NCBI GenBank assembly: GCA_020852275.1
Contig: JADZBE010000007.1
Span: 1 to 64,000, forward strand
DNA: 64,000 bases
DNA from: Phycisphaerales bacterium
Lineage (GTDB): Bacteria > Planctomycetota > Phycisphaerae > UBA1845
Direction of reading: 5' to 3'
The translations under genes were made by a program, and so were the position numbers. Shown in pieces: positions 24,827 through 32,491 of this stretch. Below the pieces are notes generated by a model. That model saw only the letters and a list, made by a program, of their open reading frames with translations. It searched no databases and was not told the origin of the DNA. Numbering within the stretch: position 1 is the first letter of the stretch; every line of letters starts with the position of its first letter.

Positions 24827-25894
24827 TCAAGCGTCCATCCACTGGGCCGGGTCCTGCCGGTAGAGCGCCGCAAGCTGCTGATACAGCGAGGCATGGTGCC
24901 GCTTCATGCGGTTGGGTTCGAGGAAAAAGGCCTCCGTGGCGACGGCGAAAAACTCCGTCGGGTCTTCCGCCCCGTAGGGGTCGAGAAACGTGCGCCGGCC
25001 CCGCTCGGCGGCACGGACCAAGGTCTCATATTCTTCCGTGAACACGCGGACCCAGTCCGCCAGCCGCGGGTCGCAGCCCAGTGGCGGCGTTCCGTCCCAG
25101 AGACCGTCAAGGGAATCGAGCGCGTGGGCGAACTCGTGGAGGATCACGTCGCCGCTGGCCGGGGATAAACGTTCTACGGCTGGCGTTTGAAGGTCCGGGT
25201 GCGGCGCATCCAACGATTGAAGAGAAGTATCCGCAGAGAACGCAGAGTGCGCAGAGGAGGGAAGGGGGGGGGGTTGCTGCATCGGCGCCGTCGGCTCACT
25301 TCCGCCGGGGATGGGTGTAGAGGTCGCGGATGTGCGGCTTTCGAGAGGTTCCTTGCTGGCGCTGCGGGTTCCGGCGGGAGGTCCCTCGCTGGCGCTACGG
25401 GTTCTGATTTCGGCGTTTCGGCGTTTCGGAGGCTTGGCGTTTCGCAGCGGTGGCTTGATGCTGTCCCATGCCAGCAGGACCGGGCCCCGGTAGTGCGTCT
25501 CACCCAGGAGCAGATCCTCGACGTCGTGCGCCGTGCCGTCCGGGGCGATGGCCGTGACGCGAGCGCCGAACTCGCGCGGGTAGAGGATCACTTCTTTCGT
25601 GCGGGGATACAGCCCGAAATCCTGATTCTCCAGCACGAGCAGGCAGGCGTAGGCCGCGACGATGACTTTCATCTCATCCGTGACGACGAGATTCTCAGCG
25701 CCCCACCATTGCTTCTCGTCGACGAACCGAACGATCAGGACAAGGAGTCGCTCCCGCTGCCGGGACGGAAGCCGCTCGTAGAACGCCACCTCGCAACTGA
25801 GGGTGCGCCTCCAGGATTCCGGGAACGCGGTGATTTCGGGCCGGGGACGCGCCGCCGACGCGGATGAAAGCAGTTGTCTAAGCCACCTCAGCAT
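24827..25894 (-). CDS. mtfA: MtfA-type (M90) zinc metallopeptidase with repeat-derived insertion
   Basis: MtfA (DgsA antirepressor) is a zinc aminopeptidase that in E. coli binds the glucose-system regulator Mlc. The N-terminal RRTLSCEVAFYERLPSRQRE, the middle VLYP-like VILYPREFG with YRGPVLLAWDSI, and the zinc motif HEFAHALD (253-260) with a downstream glutamate in EYETLV or TEFFA are family features. Between residues 149 and 247 lies a Ser/Pro/Arg-rich stretch encoded by dispersed repeats, absent from normal MtfA (about 265 residues versus 355 here). The insertion falls just before the catalytic helix, yet the zinc ligands are intact. Co-transcribed with the kinase-like gene. Confidence 0.88.
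   Translation of the reverse strand: MLRWLRQLLSSASAARPRPEITAFPESWRRTLSCEVAFYERLPSRQRERLLVLIVRFVDEKQWWGAENLVVTDEMKVIVAAYACLLVLENQDFGLYPRTKEVILYPREFGARVTAIAPDGTAHDVEDLLLGETHYRGPVLLAWDSIKPPLRNAKPPKRRNAEIRTRSASEGPPAGTRSASKEPLESRTSATSTPIPGGSEPTAPMQQPPPLPSSAHSAFSADTSLQSLDAPHPDLQTPAVERLSPASGDVILHEFAHALDSLDGLWDGTPPLGCDPRLADWVRVFTEEYETLVRAAERGRRTFLDPYGAEDPTEFFAVATEAFFLEPNRMKRHHASLYQQLAALYRQDPAQWMDA
25154..25450. repeat. Repeat-derived in-frame insertion in mtfA
   Basis: Read on the plus strand, this part of the gene contains GTATCCGCAGAGAACGCAGA followed by GTGCGCAGAGG (as at 7069 and 11588), then GCTGGCGCTGCGGGTTCCGG / GCTGGCGCTACGGGTTC direct repeats, then TTCGGCGTTTCGGCGTTTCG (the GAAAC-type 8-mers seen in gsp intergenic DNA). 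At least three repeat families are therefore stacked in one coding insertion. Confidence 0.85.
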
Positions 25895-26105
25895 GTTTTC
25901 GCAGTGTTCGAGCGTGCCCGGCGGATGTCAAGGAAGGACGGTGAGATGGCGGAAGCGAGGCGTGGCCGTGGAAGGGAAGAGTGGCCACGAATGCGCCGCG
26001 TGGATACAGGAGGCCCGGCATGGACAGGAAGCGCCGTTTGGACGAGGAAGCTCGGCGCGGACATAGGCGCGCGGCTTGGAGATGAACGCCCTTCCGCTGA
26101 GCGGA
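25895..26105. other. Intergenic spacer
   Basis: This is 211 bp between the mtfA start and the phosphatase stop, with no gene or dispersed repeat that I recognise. The mtfA promoter should be here. Confidence 0.4.
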
Positions 26106-26963
26106 CTACGCCACCGCCGCGAACGGGCGGATTCGCGAGGTCAGGTCGGAGATGCTCGTCGGGCGGCGCGACAGGTCGATCGGCAGGAACGTGCCGTGGT
26201 TGTGGTCGCTGGCGAGGATGATCATCCGGTCGTGCAGCACGTCGTAGCCCTGCTCCTGCGGCTGGTGTCCGCAGATGAAGAAATCGCAGCCCAGCAACAT
26301 GCGCAGCGCCTCCAGCTCCTCGGCCGTCTGGTAGCGCCCCCAGACGAGCAGGTATCCGGAGCCAGGCTCCACGAGGTCCTGCTCGCTCACCGTGCGCTGA
26401 AACACGGTGGCGTCGAAGCGGTGCAGCTCGCGCGGCGAGGGCAGCGAATGCGAGATGAAGATGCCGGTCGCGGTCTTCGCCGCCAGCGGAAGCGAGCGGA
26501 TGAACTCGGCGATGCCGAACAGCAGCTCCGGCGCCTCGCGGTCGAAGGCGCGGCGGATGCTGCGCTCGAACTCGTAGGTGGCGATGCGCCCGTTCTTGGC
26601 GATCTCGTGGCCCGTAAGCTGCGACAGCTCGTGGTTGCTCTGCAGGAAATGGACCTGCTCCGGGAAGTCGCACTTCCACCGCGCCGCATCAAACAGCAGC
26701 TCGTAGGAGGTGTCCGCCGCATCCCAGGTCGCCGGCTCCTCGTGAATCAACTCGTGCAGCATTACGTGCCGCGCGGGCGAATGCTCGAGGTCGCAAAATC
26801 GCTGAAGTTTGCCGAAATTGCGCCGATGCCCGTGGATGTCCCCGGTCATGACGAGCTGTCCGTACGACGGGAACTCCATGATGGACCCGGCGAGGTACGG
26901 ATCCTGGCGGTTGAACTCCGCCGCGCGGCGCAAAGACTGGATGGCCTGTTCAGCGGCGGTCAT
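26106..26963 (-). CDS. Calcineurin-like metallophosphoesterase (candidate Ser/Thr phosphatase)
   Basis: The product shows the binuclear-metal phosphoesterase motifs: GDIHGH at residues 41-46, SNHE at 109-112, FISHSLP and FICGHQP downstream. The usual GDxxDRG block after the first motif is not conserved, being replaced by LHELIHEE, so the metal site may be atypical. At 285 residues it has the size of PPP-family enzymes. The ATG overlaps the stop of the upstream kinase gene (26960-26963), tying the two together. A phosphatase reversing the kinase's action is the natural inference. Confidence 0.83.
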   Translation of the reverse strand: MTAAEQAIQSLRRAAEFNRQDPYLAGSIMEFPSYGQLVMTGDIHGHRRNFGKLQRFCDLEHSPARHVMLHELIHEEPATWDAADTSYELLFDAARWKCDFPEQVHFLQSNHELSQLTGHEIAKNGRIATYEFERSIRRAFDREAPELLFGIAEFIRSLPLAAKTATGIFISHSLPSPRELHRFDATVFQRTVSEQDLVEPGSGYLLVWGRYQTAEELEALRMLLGCDFFICGHQPQEQGYDVLHDRMIILASDHNHGTFLPIDLSRRPTSISDLTSRIRPFAAVA

Positions 26964-27904
26964 TCGTTTGTCTCGGCCACGTCCAACTCGCTCCCGTCGT
27001 CGTCCGGTTCCAGCTCATGTCCTGACACGGCGGGGAACGACCTCCCATTGCCGCCCGACAGGTACTCCTGACGGAACGCCTCGCGCTGCCGCTTCCAGAC
27101 CTCCTTCGCCGCGCGGATGCGGTGGATCACCTGCATCATATCGGCTGGACGCTGCGTCGGGTCCGACCGGCAGCAATCCATGACGAGATTGGACAGAGCC
27201 AGCGGTATCTTGTCGTTAATCTCGATGGGGGCAAGGGGACCGGCCGCGTCCACCAGCGCGATGCCGCCGCGCAAATCGGCCCCGCGCACCTGCGTGGGGA
27301 ACGTCTTCAGCGTCAGGACGTAGTACATCGTCGCGCCGAGGTTGAACACGTCCGTGCGCTGGTTGAGCGGACCCCGATCCACCTGCTCCGGCGCGATGTA
27401 GTCCGGCGTGCCCTGGATGCGGTCCTTGCGATGCCCGATCGGACAGGCCTGCCCGAGGTCGATGATCTTCACCCCGCCTTGCCCTATCAGGATGTTGTTG
27501 GGCTTGATGTCCGTGTGGACAAAGCCGGCAACGTGCATGGCGTGCAGTCCCTCGGCCACGCGAATGAAGAGCTTCAAGAAGGCGATCAGCCGGTTGGGCA
27601 TGGTGCGGTCCAGCCCGGTGCCGGCGACGTACTCCATGACGAGGTAAAGCTCGCGCACCTGGAGCAACTTTCGGGCGCGGTGGATGTCGTAGCACTTGCG
27701 GACGCCCGGGTGATCCACTTTCCCGGCGACGGCAAACTCATTCTCGGCCTGCTCGATGAAGCGGTCGTCCTCCGGGCCTCCGCGCACGACACGCTTGACG
27801 GCGAAGCGCTGCCCCGTCTTCACGTCCACCGCCAGGTAAATGCGCGAACGGGCGCCCGTGCCGATTCCCTGAGTCAATCGTATTCCCGGTATCGAGAAAC
27901 TCAC
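26960..27904 (-). CDS. Ser/Thr protein kinase with HTD/DLG variant motifs
   Basis: This is a single-domain kinase without membrane segment. The glycine loop is GIGTGARS, the ATP-binding lysine is in FAVKRV (residue 37), the catalytic loop is HTDIKPNN (130-137; HTD instead of HRD) and the metal motif is DLG (149-151; instead of DFG), followed by GTPDYIAPEQ. I chose GTG at 27904 (MSFSIPGIRLTQGIG), giving 314 residues. The frame to 28051 is made of repeat-like DNA and would add 49 unlikely residues. A short acidic tail (DDDGSELDVAE) may be a regulatory or docking region. Coupled by ATGA overlap to the phosphatase. Confidence 0.85.
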   Translation of the reverse strand: MSFSIPGIRLTQGIGTGARSRIYLAVDVKTGQRFAVKRVVRGGPEDDRFIEQAENEFAVAGKVDHPGVRKCYDIHRARKLLQVRELYLVMEYVAGTGLDRTMPNRLIAFLKLFIRVAEGLHAMHVAGFVHTDIKPNNILIGQGGVKIIDLGQACPIGHRKDRIQGTPDYIAPEQVDRGPLNQRTDVFNLGATMYYVLTLKTFPTQVRGADLRGGIALVDAAGPLAPIEINDKIPLALSNLVMDCCRSDPTQRPADMMQVIHRIRAAKEVWKRQREAFRQEYLSGGNGRSFPAVSGHELEPDDDGSELDVAETNE

Positions 27905-28398
27905 CCCTGGCAACAGTTCCCCTCGTGGATTCCCCACATGTGCGCCGTCGTGGAGCCGGGAGCGTTGGCGCGGGCAGCCAACGTCGCAGCTCCGCCTGGG
28001 CGAAACTGCAGCCCCGCGCAACCTTCCCTCCGGCCTCCCGGGGCGAAACAAGGAGGCTGCCGCTCTGCTTCTCTACTGTACCGATTTCCCTCGGGTTCGC
28101 AAAACCGCTGAGGTCGTGTCTTGGGGCCCTTCAATTCTCGCCGGGTGGCATGCTCTCGCTGTGCTCAGCGTGAGCATGTTGCCAGGTGAGTAGGCATGTG
28201 ACGAGGGGATGCCGCCTTCCCAAGCCTGTCCGCAGGGCCCTTCCATTCTCGGCCGCTGCGATGACGTAGTCTGCCTGCCAGTCGAACGACGCAGGGATGA
28301 GTCGATCACCGAAGCCGGGGATTGGGATGATTGAAAGGCCCTAAGATGCTGGGTCCGACGCTGGCGATCCCACCCTGCGCCGGTAACATCCGTGGGCG
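27905..28398. other. Divergent intergenic region between kinase and cmk
   Basis: Nearly 500 bp separate the minus-strand kinase from plus-strand cmk, so promoters for both should lie here. I can see two copies of a GGGCCCTTCAATTCTCGCCG / GGGCCCTTCCATTCTCGGCC element (28124-28143 and 28235-28254) and a repeat-like stretch at 27955-28050. I cannot assign -35/-10 boxes with confidence. Confidence 0.5.
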
Positions 28399-29073
28399 AT
28401 GATCATTACGATCGATGGTCCGGCGGGCTCGGGGAAATCCACGGCGGCGCGGAAGCTGGCGGCGCGGCTGGAGATACCCTACCTGGACACGGGAGCCATG
28501 TACCGCGCCTTGGCGTATGCCGCTTTGCAGCGAGGTGTGGACTTCGAACGGTCAGACTCACTCGCGGAGCTGGCCCGGTCCGTTCGACTGGAGGTGGACT
28601 GCGGGCCAACGCACACGCGGGTGCGCGTGGACGGTCACGACGTCAGCGAGGCGCTGCGCGACCCCAAGGTCAGCGAGGTCACGCCTTTCGTGGCGCGGGT
28701 CCAAGCGATCCGGGACATGCTCGTCCTGCGGCAGCGGCAGATCGGCGCGGAACTCGGCTCGCTGGTCACGGAGGGGAGGGATCAGGGCAGCGTCGTCTTT
28801 CCGTATGCGGACGTGAAGTTCGTCCTTGATGCTTCGGTGCAGAAGCGCGCCGAGCGGCGCGTACAGGAACTGGTGGCGGACGGGCATGACGTGTCACTTC
28901 AATCTGTCATGCAAAATTTGACAACCCGCGACGGGATCGATTCGCGACAGTGGGCACCGCTGCTCCCGGAGGGGGTTGCCATTATCATCGATACTACGGA
29001 GATGAAACTCTCCGATGTCGTCGAGAGGCTGGAAAAGGAGGTCCGCGCCCGCGTTTCGGCGAATTCCCCATGA
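28399..29073 (+). CDS. cmk: Cytidylate kinase
   Basis: Cmk phosphorylates CMP and dCMP with ATP in pyrimidine nucleotide metabolism. The P-loop is DGPAGSGKST (residues 6-15), followed by YLDTGAMYRALA, the CMP-binding VTEGRDQGSVVFP (GRDxGTVVFP in the family, with Ser for Thr here) and a lid-region RAERRVQEL. At 224 residues it has the normal length. In many bacteria cmk precedes rpsA. Here it is instead followed by repeats and the type II secretion genes. Confidence 0.95.
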   Translation: MIITIDGPAGSGKSTAARKLAARLEIPYLDTGAMYRALAYAALQRGVDFERSDSLAELARSVRLEVDCGPTHTRVRVDGHDVSEALRDPKVSEVTPFVARVQAIRDMLVLRQRQIGAELGSLVTEGRDQGSVVFPYADVKFVLDASVQKRAERRVQELVADGHDVSLQSVMQNLTTRDGIDSRQWAPLLPEGVAIIIDTTEMKLSDVVERLEKEVRARVSANSP

Positions 29074-29269
29074 TCGCGAACGATCCCGGTCTCGAAGCGA
29101 CTCTTATTCTGACCTACAACTGAACGATGATATGCAGGTCGGTGGCTTTTCAGGGCGCGGTTCGATGTGCGAGCCACAGCGGCGACGTGCGAAGCGCAGC
29201 CGTTGCGCACGGCTGCAATCCGCCGTCTGCCGGGGTGTAAAACTGGACGGCAGCGGGGCGTCGCTTGTC

Positions 29270-29427
29270 GCGCTGCGCGTGGTAGGCGGGCATAGCCCGC
29301 CCTACGCCTCTCGTGACGTAGGTATTGTCGCGCTGCGGGTGGGAGGCGGGCATGGCCCGCCCTACGTCCAGGGACGTAGGTACTGCTGCGCTGCGGGTGG
29401 GAGCGGTGGGCCTAGCCCGCCCTACGG
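29270..29427. repeat. Three copies of the TAGGCGGGCATAGCCCGCCCTACG palindrome
   Basis: GGCGGGCATAGCCCGCCCTA-type stem-loops occur at about 29270-29306, 29330-29367 and 29389-29427, each preceded by CGCGCTGCGGGTGG. They lie between cmk and gspF. The open frame that extends gspF upstream is entirely due to them. Confidence 0.85.
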
Positions 29428-29471
29428 GTTGGAAGTCAACGGCGGTCTGCGCGTGTGGATGGGACGGTGTA

Positions 29472-30668
29472 GTGCCTAGTTTCTCATACCGAGCTTTGAC
29501 GGATGGCGGCCAGCAGGTCTCCGGGGTGATCACCGCGGAGAACTACCAGGTGGCCGTGCGCCTGCTGGACGAGCAGTCGCTGTTTCCGGTGAAGATTTCG
29601 GAGGGGGTCGAGCAGTCGCGCGTCCGCGGCGCCGGGGGCAAGATCAAGACCCGGCACCTGACCATGATCTACAACCAGCTCGCGGACCTGCTGCGCGCGG
29701 GCGTGCCGATGCTGCGGTCGCTGGACGTGCTGGCCAAGCAGGAGATCAGTCCGGCGCTGACGCTGCTGGTGAAAGACCTGCGCGAAAACGTAGCGGGAGG
29801 CATGTCGCTGGGCGATGCCATGGGAAAGCACCCGCGCACGTTTCCCACGCTGGTGTCGTCGATGGTCAAGGCCGGCGAGTCGGGCGGGTTTCTGGAAGAC
29901 GTGCTGGCGCGCCTGGCGGTGTTCTCCGAACGTCAGGAGGAGCTGCGCGGGAAGATCCTCGGCTCGATGATCTACCCGGCGGTGCTGGTGACGGCGGGCG
30001 CCGGCGTCGTGACGTTCATGCTGACGTACGTGGTGCCGAAGCTGCGCGAGAACCTGCGCCCGGAGACGTTCAACGTTTTGACGCACATGGTGTTCGGCGT
30101 CGCCGACTTTCTGAAAAACGACTACATGGTGGTGATCGGCGGCATCGTGGCGCTGATCATCGTGTACTCGACGGTTCGCCGGACGCCGAGCGGGCAGCGG
30201 GCGATCGCCCACATGCAGCTTAGGATGCCGGTGGTGGGCAAGGTGTTCACGATGGTGGCCGTCTGCCGCTTCTGCCGCATTCTCGGCACGCTGCTGCACA
30301 ACGGCGTGCCGATTCTCCAGTCGCTGCGCATCGCGAAGGACTCGGCGGGCAACCTGCTGCTGGCCGAGGAAATCGAGCGCGCGGAAGAGAGCGTGCGCAA
30401 GGGGGACACGCTCTCTTCGCCGCTGACGAAGTCCGGTCTGTTTCCGCTGGACATTCTGGACATGATCTCCGTGGCGGAGGAGAGCAACACGCTGGACAAG
30501 GTGCTGGTGCAGATCGCCGACACGAACGAGACGCGGATTGGGCGGCAGGTGGACCTGGCGGTGCGCATCATCGAGCCGGTGCTGCTGGTGTGCATGGCGA
30601 CGATGGTGTTCATCATCGCGATGGCGCTGCTGATCCCGATCCTGACGATGGGGACGAAGCTGTCGTAG
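29472..30668 (+). CDS. gspF: Type II secretion inner-membrane protein GspF
   Basis: GspF is the polytopic platform protein of the secretion machine. I start at GTG 29472 because MPSFSYRALTDGGQQVSGVI is the standard family N-terminus. Two T2SF domains follow (about 65-190 and 268-390), each beginning with an L..LL.AGVPML-type helix, with hydrophobic segments near 170-190, 220-240 and 370-395. At 398 residues it has the typical length. It is the first gene of the locus here. The usual neighbour, the ATPase gspE, is absent. Confidence 0.93.
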   Translation: MPSFSYRALTDGGQQVSGVITAENYQVAVRLLDEQSLFPVKISEGVEQSRVRGAGGKIKTRHLTMIYNQLADLLRAGVPMLRSLDVLAKQEISPALTLLVKDLRENVAGGMSLGDAMGKHPRTFPTLVSSMVKAGESGGFLEDVLARLAVFSERQEELRGKILGSMIYPAVLVTAGAGVVTFMLTYVVPKLRENLRPETFNVLTHMVFGVADFLKNDYMVVIGGIVALIIVYSTVRRTPSGQRAIAHMQLRMPVVGKVFTMVAVCRFCRILGTLLHNGVPILQSLRIAKDSAGNLLLAEEIERAEESVRKGDTLSSPLTKSGLFPLDILDMISVAEESNTLDKVLVQIADTNETRIGRQVDLAVRIIEPVLLVCMATMVFIIAMALLIPILTMGTKLS

Positions 30669-30906
30669 CGGGAAACGTCACAACGGCAAAACGTCGAACC
30701 GTCGAAACGTCGAAACGCCGAAACCAGGCACCAGGCAGTGGGCAACACGCGATTGGGAACGGGCAACAAGATGCGGCGAACTGGGTTGGTGCACAGGCGA
30801 CGCGGAGTTCAGTGGCGCAGTTTTTCTGGCTGACAGCCAGTAGCTAGTAGCTAGCAGCTCTTGCGAGCTGTTGTTCACGGTTTTTTTCATCGGGAGATGG
30901 ATCGAC
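30669..30906. other. Spacer with CGAAACGT-type 8-mers
   Basis: Following gspF, 30669-30724 holds CGTCGAACCGTCGAAACGTC-type units of 8 bp. A short AGTAGCTAGTAGCTAGCAGC stretch (30839-30858) follows. GGGAGATGG just before 30907 is the gspG ribosome-binding site. Confidence 0.7.
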
Positions 30907-31371
30907 ATGGCAAAGAGGACGAATCGCAAGCGGAGGAAGGGCTTCACCCTGCTCGAGGTGCTGCTGGTCTGCGGGATTCTGGCGGTGCTGGCGGCGGTGG
31001 TGCTGCCGAACTTGATGAAGATGGGCGATCAGGCCAAGAACGACCTGGCGCGGTCGGAAGTCGAGAGGAACGGAAACATCGCCAAGGCGCTCGAACGCTT
31101 CAACTTCGAGTGCGGGCGGTATCCGGAGAAGATTGAGGACTTGTATCGCAAGCCCAGCTACATCGAGGACGAATCCGACGGCAAGACGCGCTGGAACGGT
31201 CCCTACATGGACGGCGACCCGTCGGAGTTGAAGGACCCGTGGGGCAACCAGTTCAACTACAACGGCGAGGGTCAGTACAACGAAGGCAAGTACGACCTTT
31301 GGAGCAGCGGGAAGAACGGCAAGGACGAGCGCGGCGGCGGGGACGACATCAAGAACTGGCGCGACAAGTAG
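30907..31371 (+). CDS. gspG: Type II secretion major pseudopilin GspG
   Basis: GspG subunits build the pseudopilus that pushes substrates through the secretin. The ATG at 30907 with GGGAGATGG upstream gives a 12-residue basic leader ending in Gly, then FTLLEVLLVCGILAVLAAVV with the +5 glutamate, the prepilin-peptidase site and transmembrane helix. The C-terminal half has DPWGNQFNYNGEGQYN and DLWSSGKNGKDERGGGDDIKNW, the T2SS-specific calcium-binding region, which distinguishes it from type IV pilins. It is 154 residues long. Confidence 0.95.
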   Translation: MAKRTNRKRRKGFTLLEVLLVCGILAVLAAVVLPNLMKMGDQAKNDLARSEVERNGNIAKALERFNFECGRYPEKIEDLYRKPSYIEDESDGKTRWNGPYMDGDPSELKDPWGNQFNYNGEGQYNEGKYDLWSSGKNGKDERGGGDDIKNWRDK

Positions 31372-31382
31372 GCGGAGCGTGC

Positions 31383-32204
31383 GTGACTGAGTTCAACCGC
31401 AGGGTGATGCGCAACGGAGGCGGGCTGGGCGGTCCGCCTCGCCGCGCATTCACGCTCCTGGAGGTCGTGCTGGTCGTGGCGCTGCTGGCGATCGTGGCGG
31501 CGCTGGCGCTGCCGAACCTGACGCAGGAGCTTGCCGGGCAGCAGATGTCCACCTCGGCGGAGCAGATGCGCTCGCTGCTCGAACTGATCCGGGCGAACGC
31601 GCAGATGGACGGCAAGCGGTTCCGCATCCGCATGCCGCGCGCCGATGAGCTGGACCGCATGGGCACCGACGTGCAGCCGGTCGTCGAGCGGGCGGATGAC
31701 CCGATGGAGCCGGAGACGTGGACGCTGGTCGAGGAGCCGTGGACGCTCGGCGAGACTTTTCTGCGCGACTGCCGCTGCATTCAGGTGCGTCTGGGGCGGC
31801 CAACGGTGGAGAAGCTGCGCGACCCGCAGCCTTCCCTTGCCGAAGAACTCGCCAACCTCCGCGAGGACTTCGACGTGGAGTTTCCGCCGGTCACGTTCGA
31901 GCCGGATGGTACGTCGCCTTGGGCGGTTTTCGTGGTTTACAAAGGCCCGCGCGAGAAGAAGGCCGAGGAGCTGGCGGAAGAGGACGCCCGCATCGAGGTC
32001 ATCATGGACGGCGCGACGGGGATGATCTGGCTGCAGCGCCCGCTGTATGAGTCGGAGCTGTCGCTGTTCGAGGAGAACGGGTGGCCTGTGGTGTTGCGGC
32101 GCGACTTCCTGGATCCGCGTGAGCTGACGGAGGACGACGTCCTGGAGCTGAGCGAGAGCAGCATCTCGCCGGGCGCCAACGGGGAGGCGAAGCAGGGCGG
32201 GTAG
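31383..32204 (+). CDS. gspH: Type II secretion minor pseudopilin GspH-like
   Basis: This minor pseudopilin starts at GTG 31383 (in-frame ATG at 31407). The leader ends PPRRA, followed by FTLLEVVLVVALLAIVAALA with +5 Glu. The residue before the cleavage site is Ala rather than the nearly invariant Gly, which could slow processing. The 273-residue protein has a larger C-terminal globular part than GspH of proteobacteria. It follows gspG by 11 bp. GspH assignment is from gene order and size, and another minor pseudopilin role is possible. Confidence 0.8.
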   Translation: MTEFNRRVMRNGGGLGGPPRRAFTLLEVVLVVALLAIVAALALPNLTQELAGQQMSTSAEQMRSLLELIRANAQMDGKRFRIRMPRADELDRMGTDVQPVVERADDPMEPETWTLVEEPWTLGETFLRDCRCIQVRLGRPTVEKLRDPQPSLAEELANLREDFDVEFPPVTFEPDGTSPWAVFVVYKGPREKKAEELAEEDARIEVIMDGATGMIWLQRPLYESELSLFEENGWPVVLRRDFLDPRELTEDDVLELSESSISPGANGEAKQGG

Positions 32205-32205
32205 G

Positions 32206-32389
32206 CGGCGAAACAGCGAAAGTCGAAACGGCGAGAGGCGAAACGGCGAAAGTCGAAACGGCGAAACGGCGAAAGTCGAAACGGCGAAAGTCGAAACGTC
32301 GAAAGGCGAAAGTCGAAACGGCGAAAGTCGAAACGGCGAAAGTCGAAACGTCGAACGTCGAACGTCGAAATGTCGAACGTCGAAACGTC
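32206..32389. repeat. Array of 7-8 bp CGAAAGT/CGAAACGG units
   Basis: About 25 units alternate CGAAAGT and CGAAACGG, giving 184 bp immediately after the gspH stop. The same units occur at 30669, 50080, in dnaE (12971) and in mtfA (25412, reverse). The array is strand-asymmetric (purine-rich on the coding strand). It sits in an operon junction where the neighbouring genes are otherwise tightly packed. Confidence 0.9.
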
Positions 32390-32491
32390 CAGGACACTGT
32401 TGCACAACTGAGCCGCGACCGTGAGGGAGCGCGTGTTTCCCGCCCAACCCGCGGGTTCTGAAACAGTGTGCACATGCAAAGAGGCAGGTCG

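Noticed and set aside
29325-29471. Upstream start of gspF
   Set aside because: The extra residues derive from palindromic repeats. GTG 29472 yields the family's normal MPSFSYRA start.
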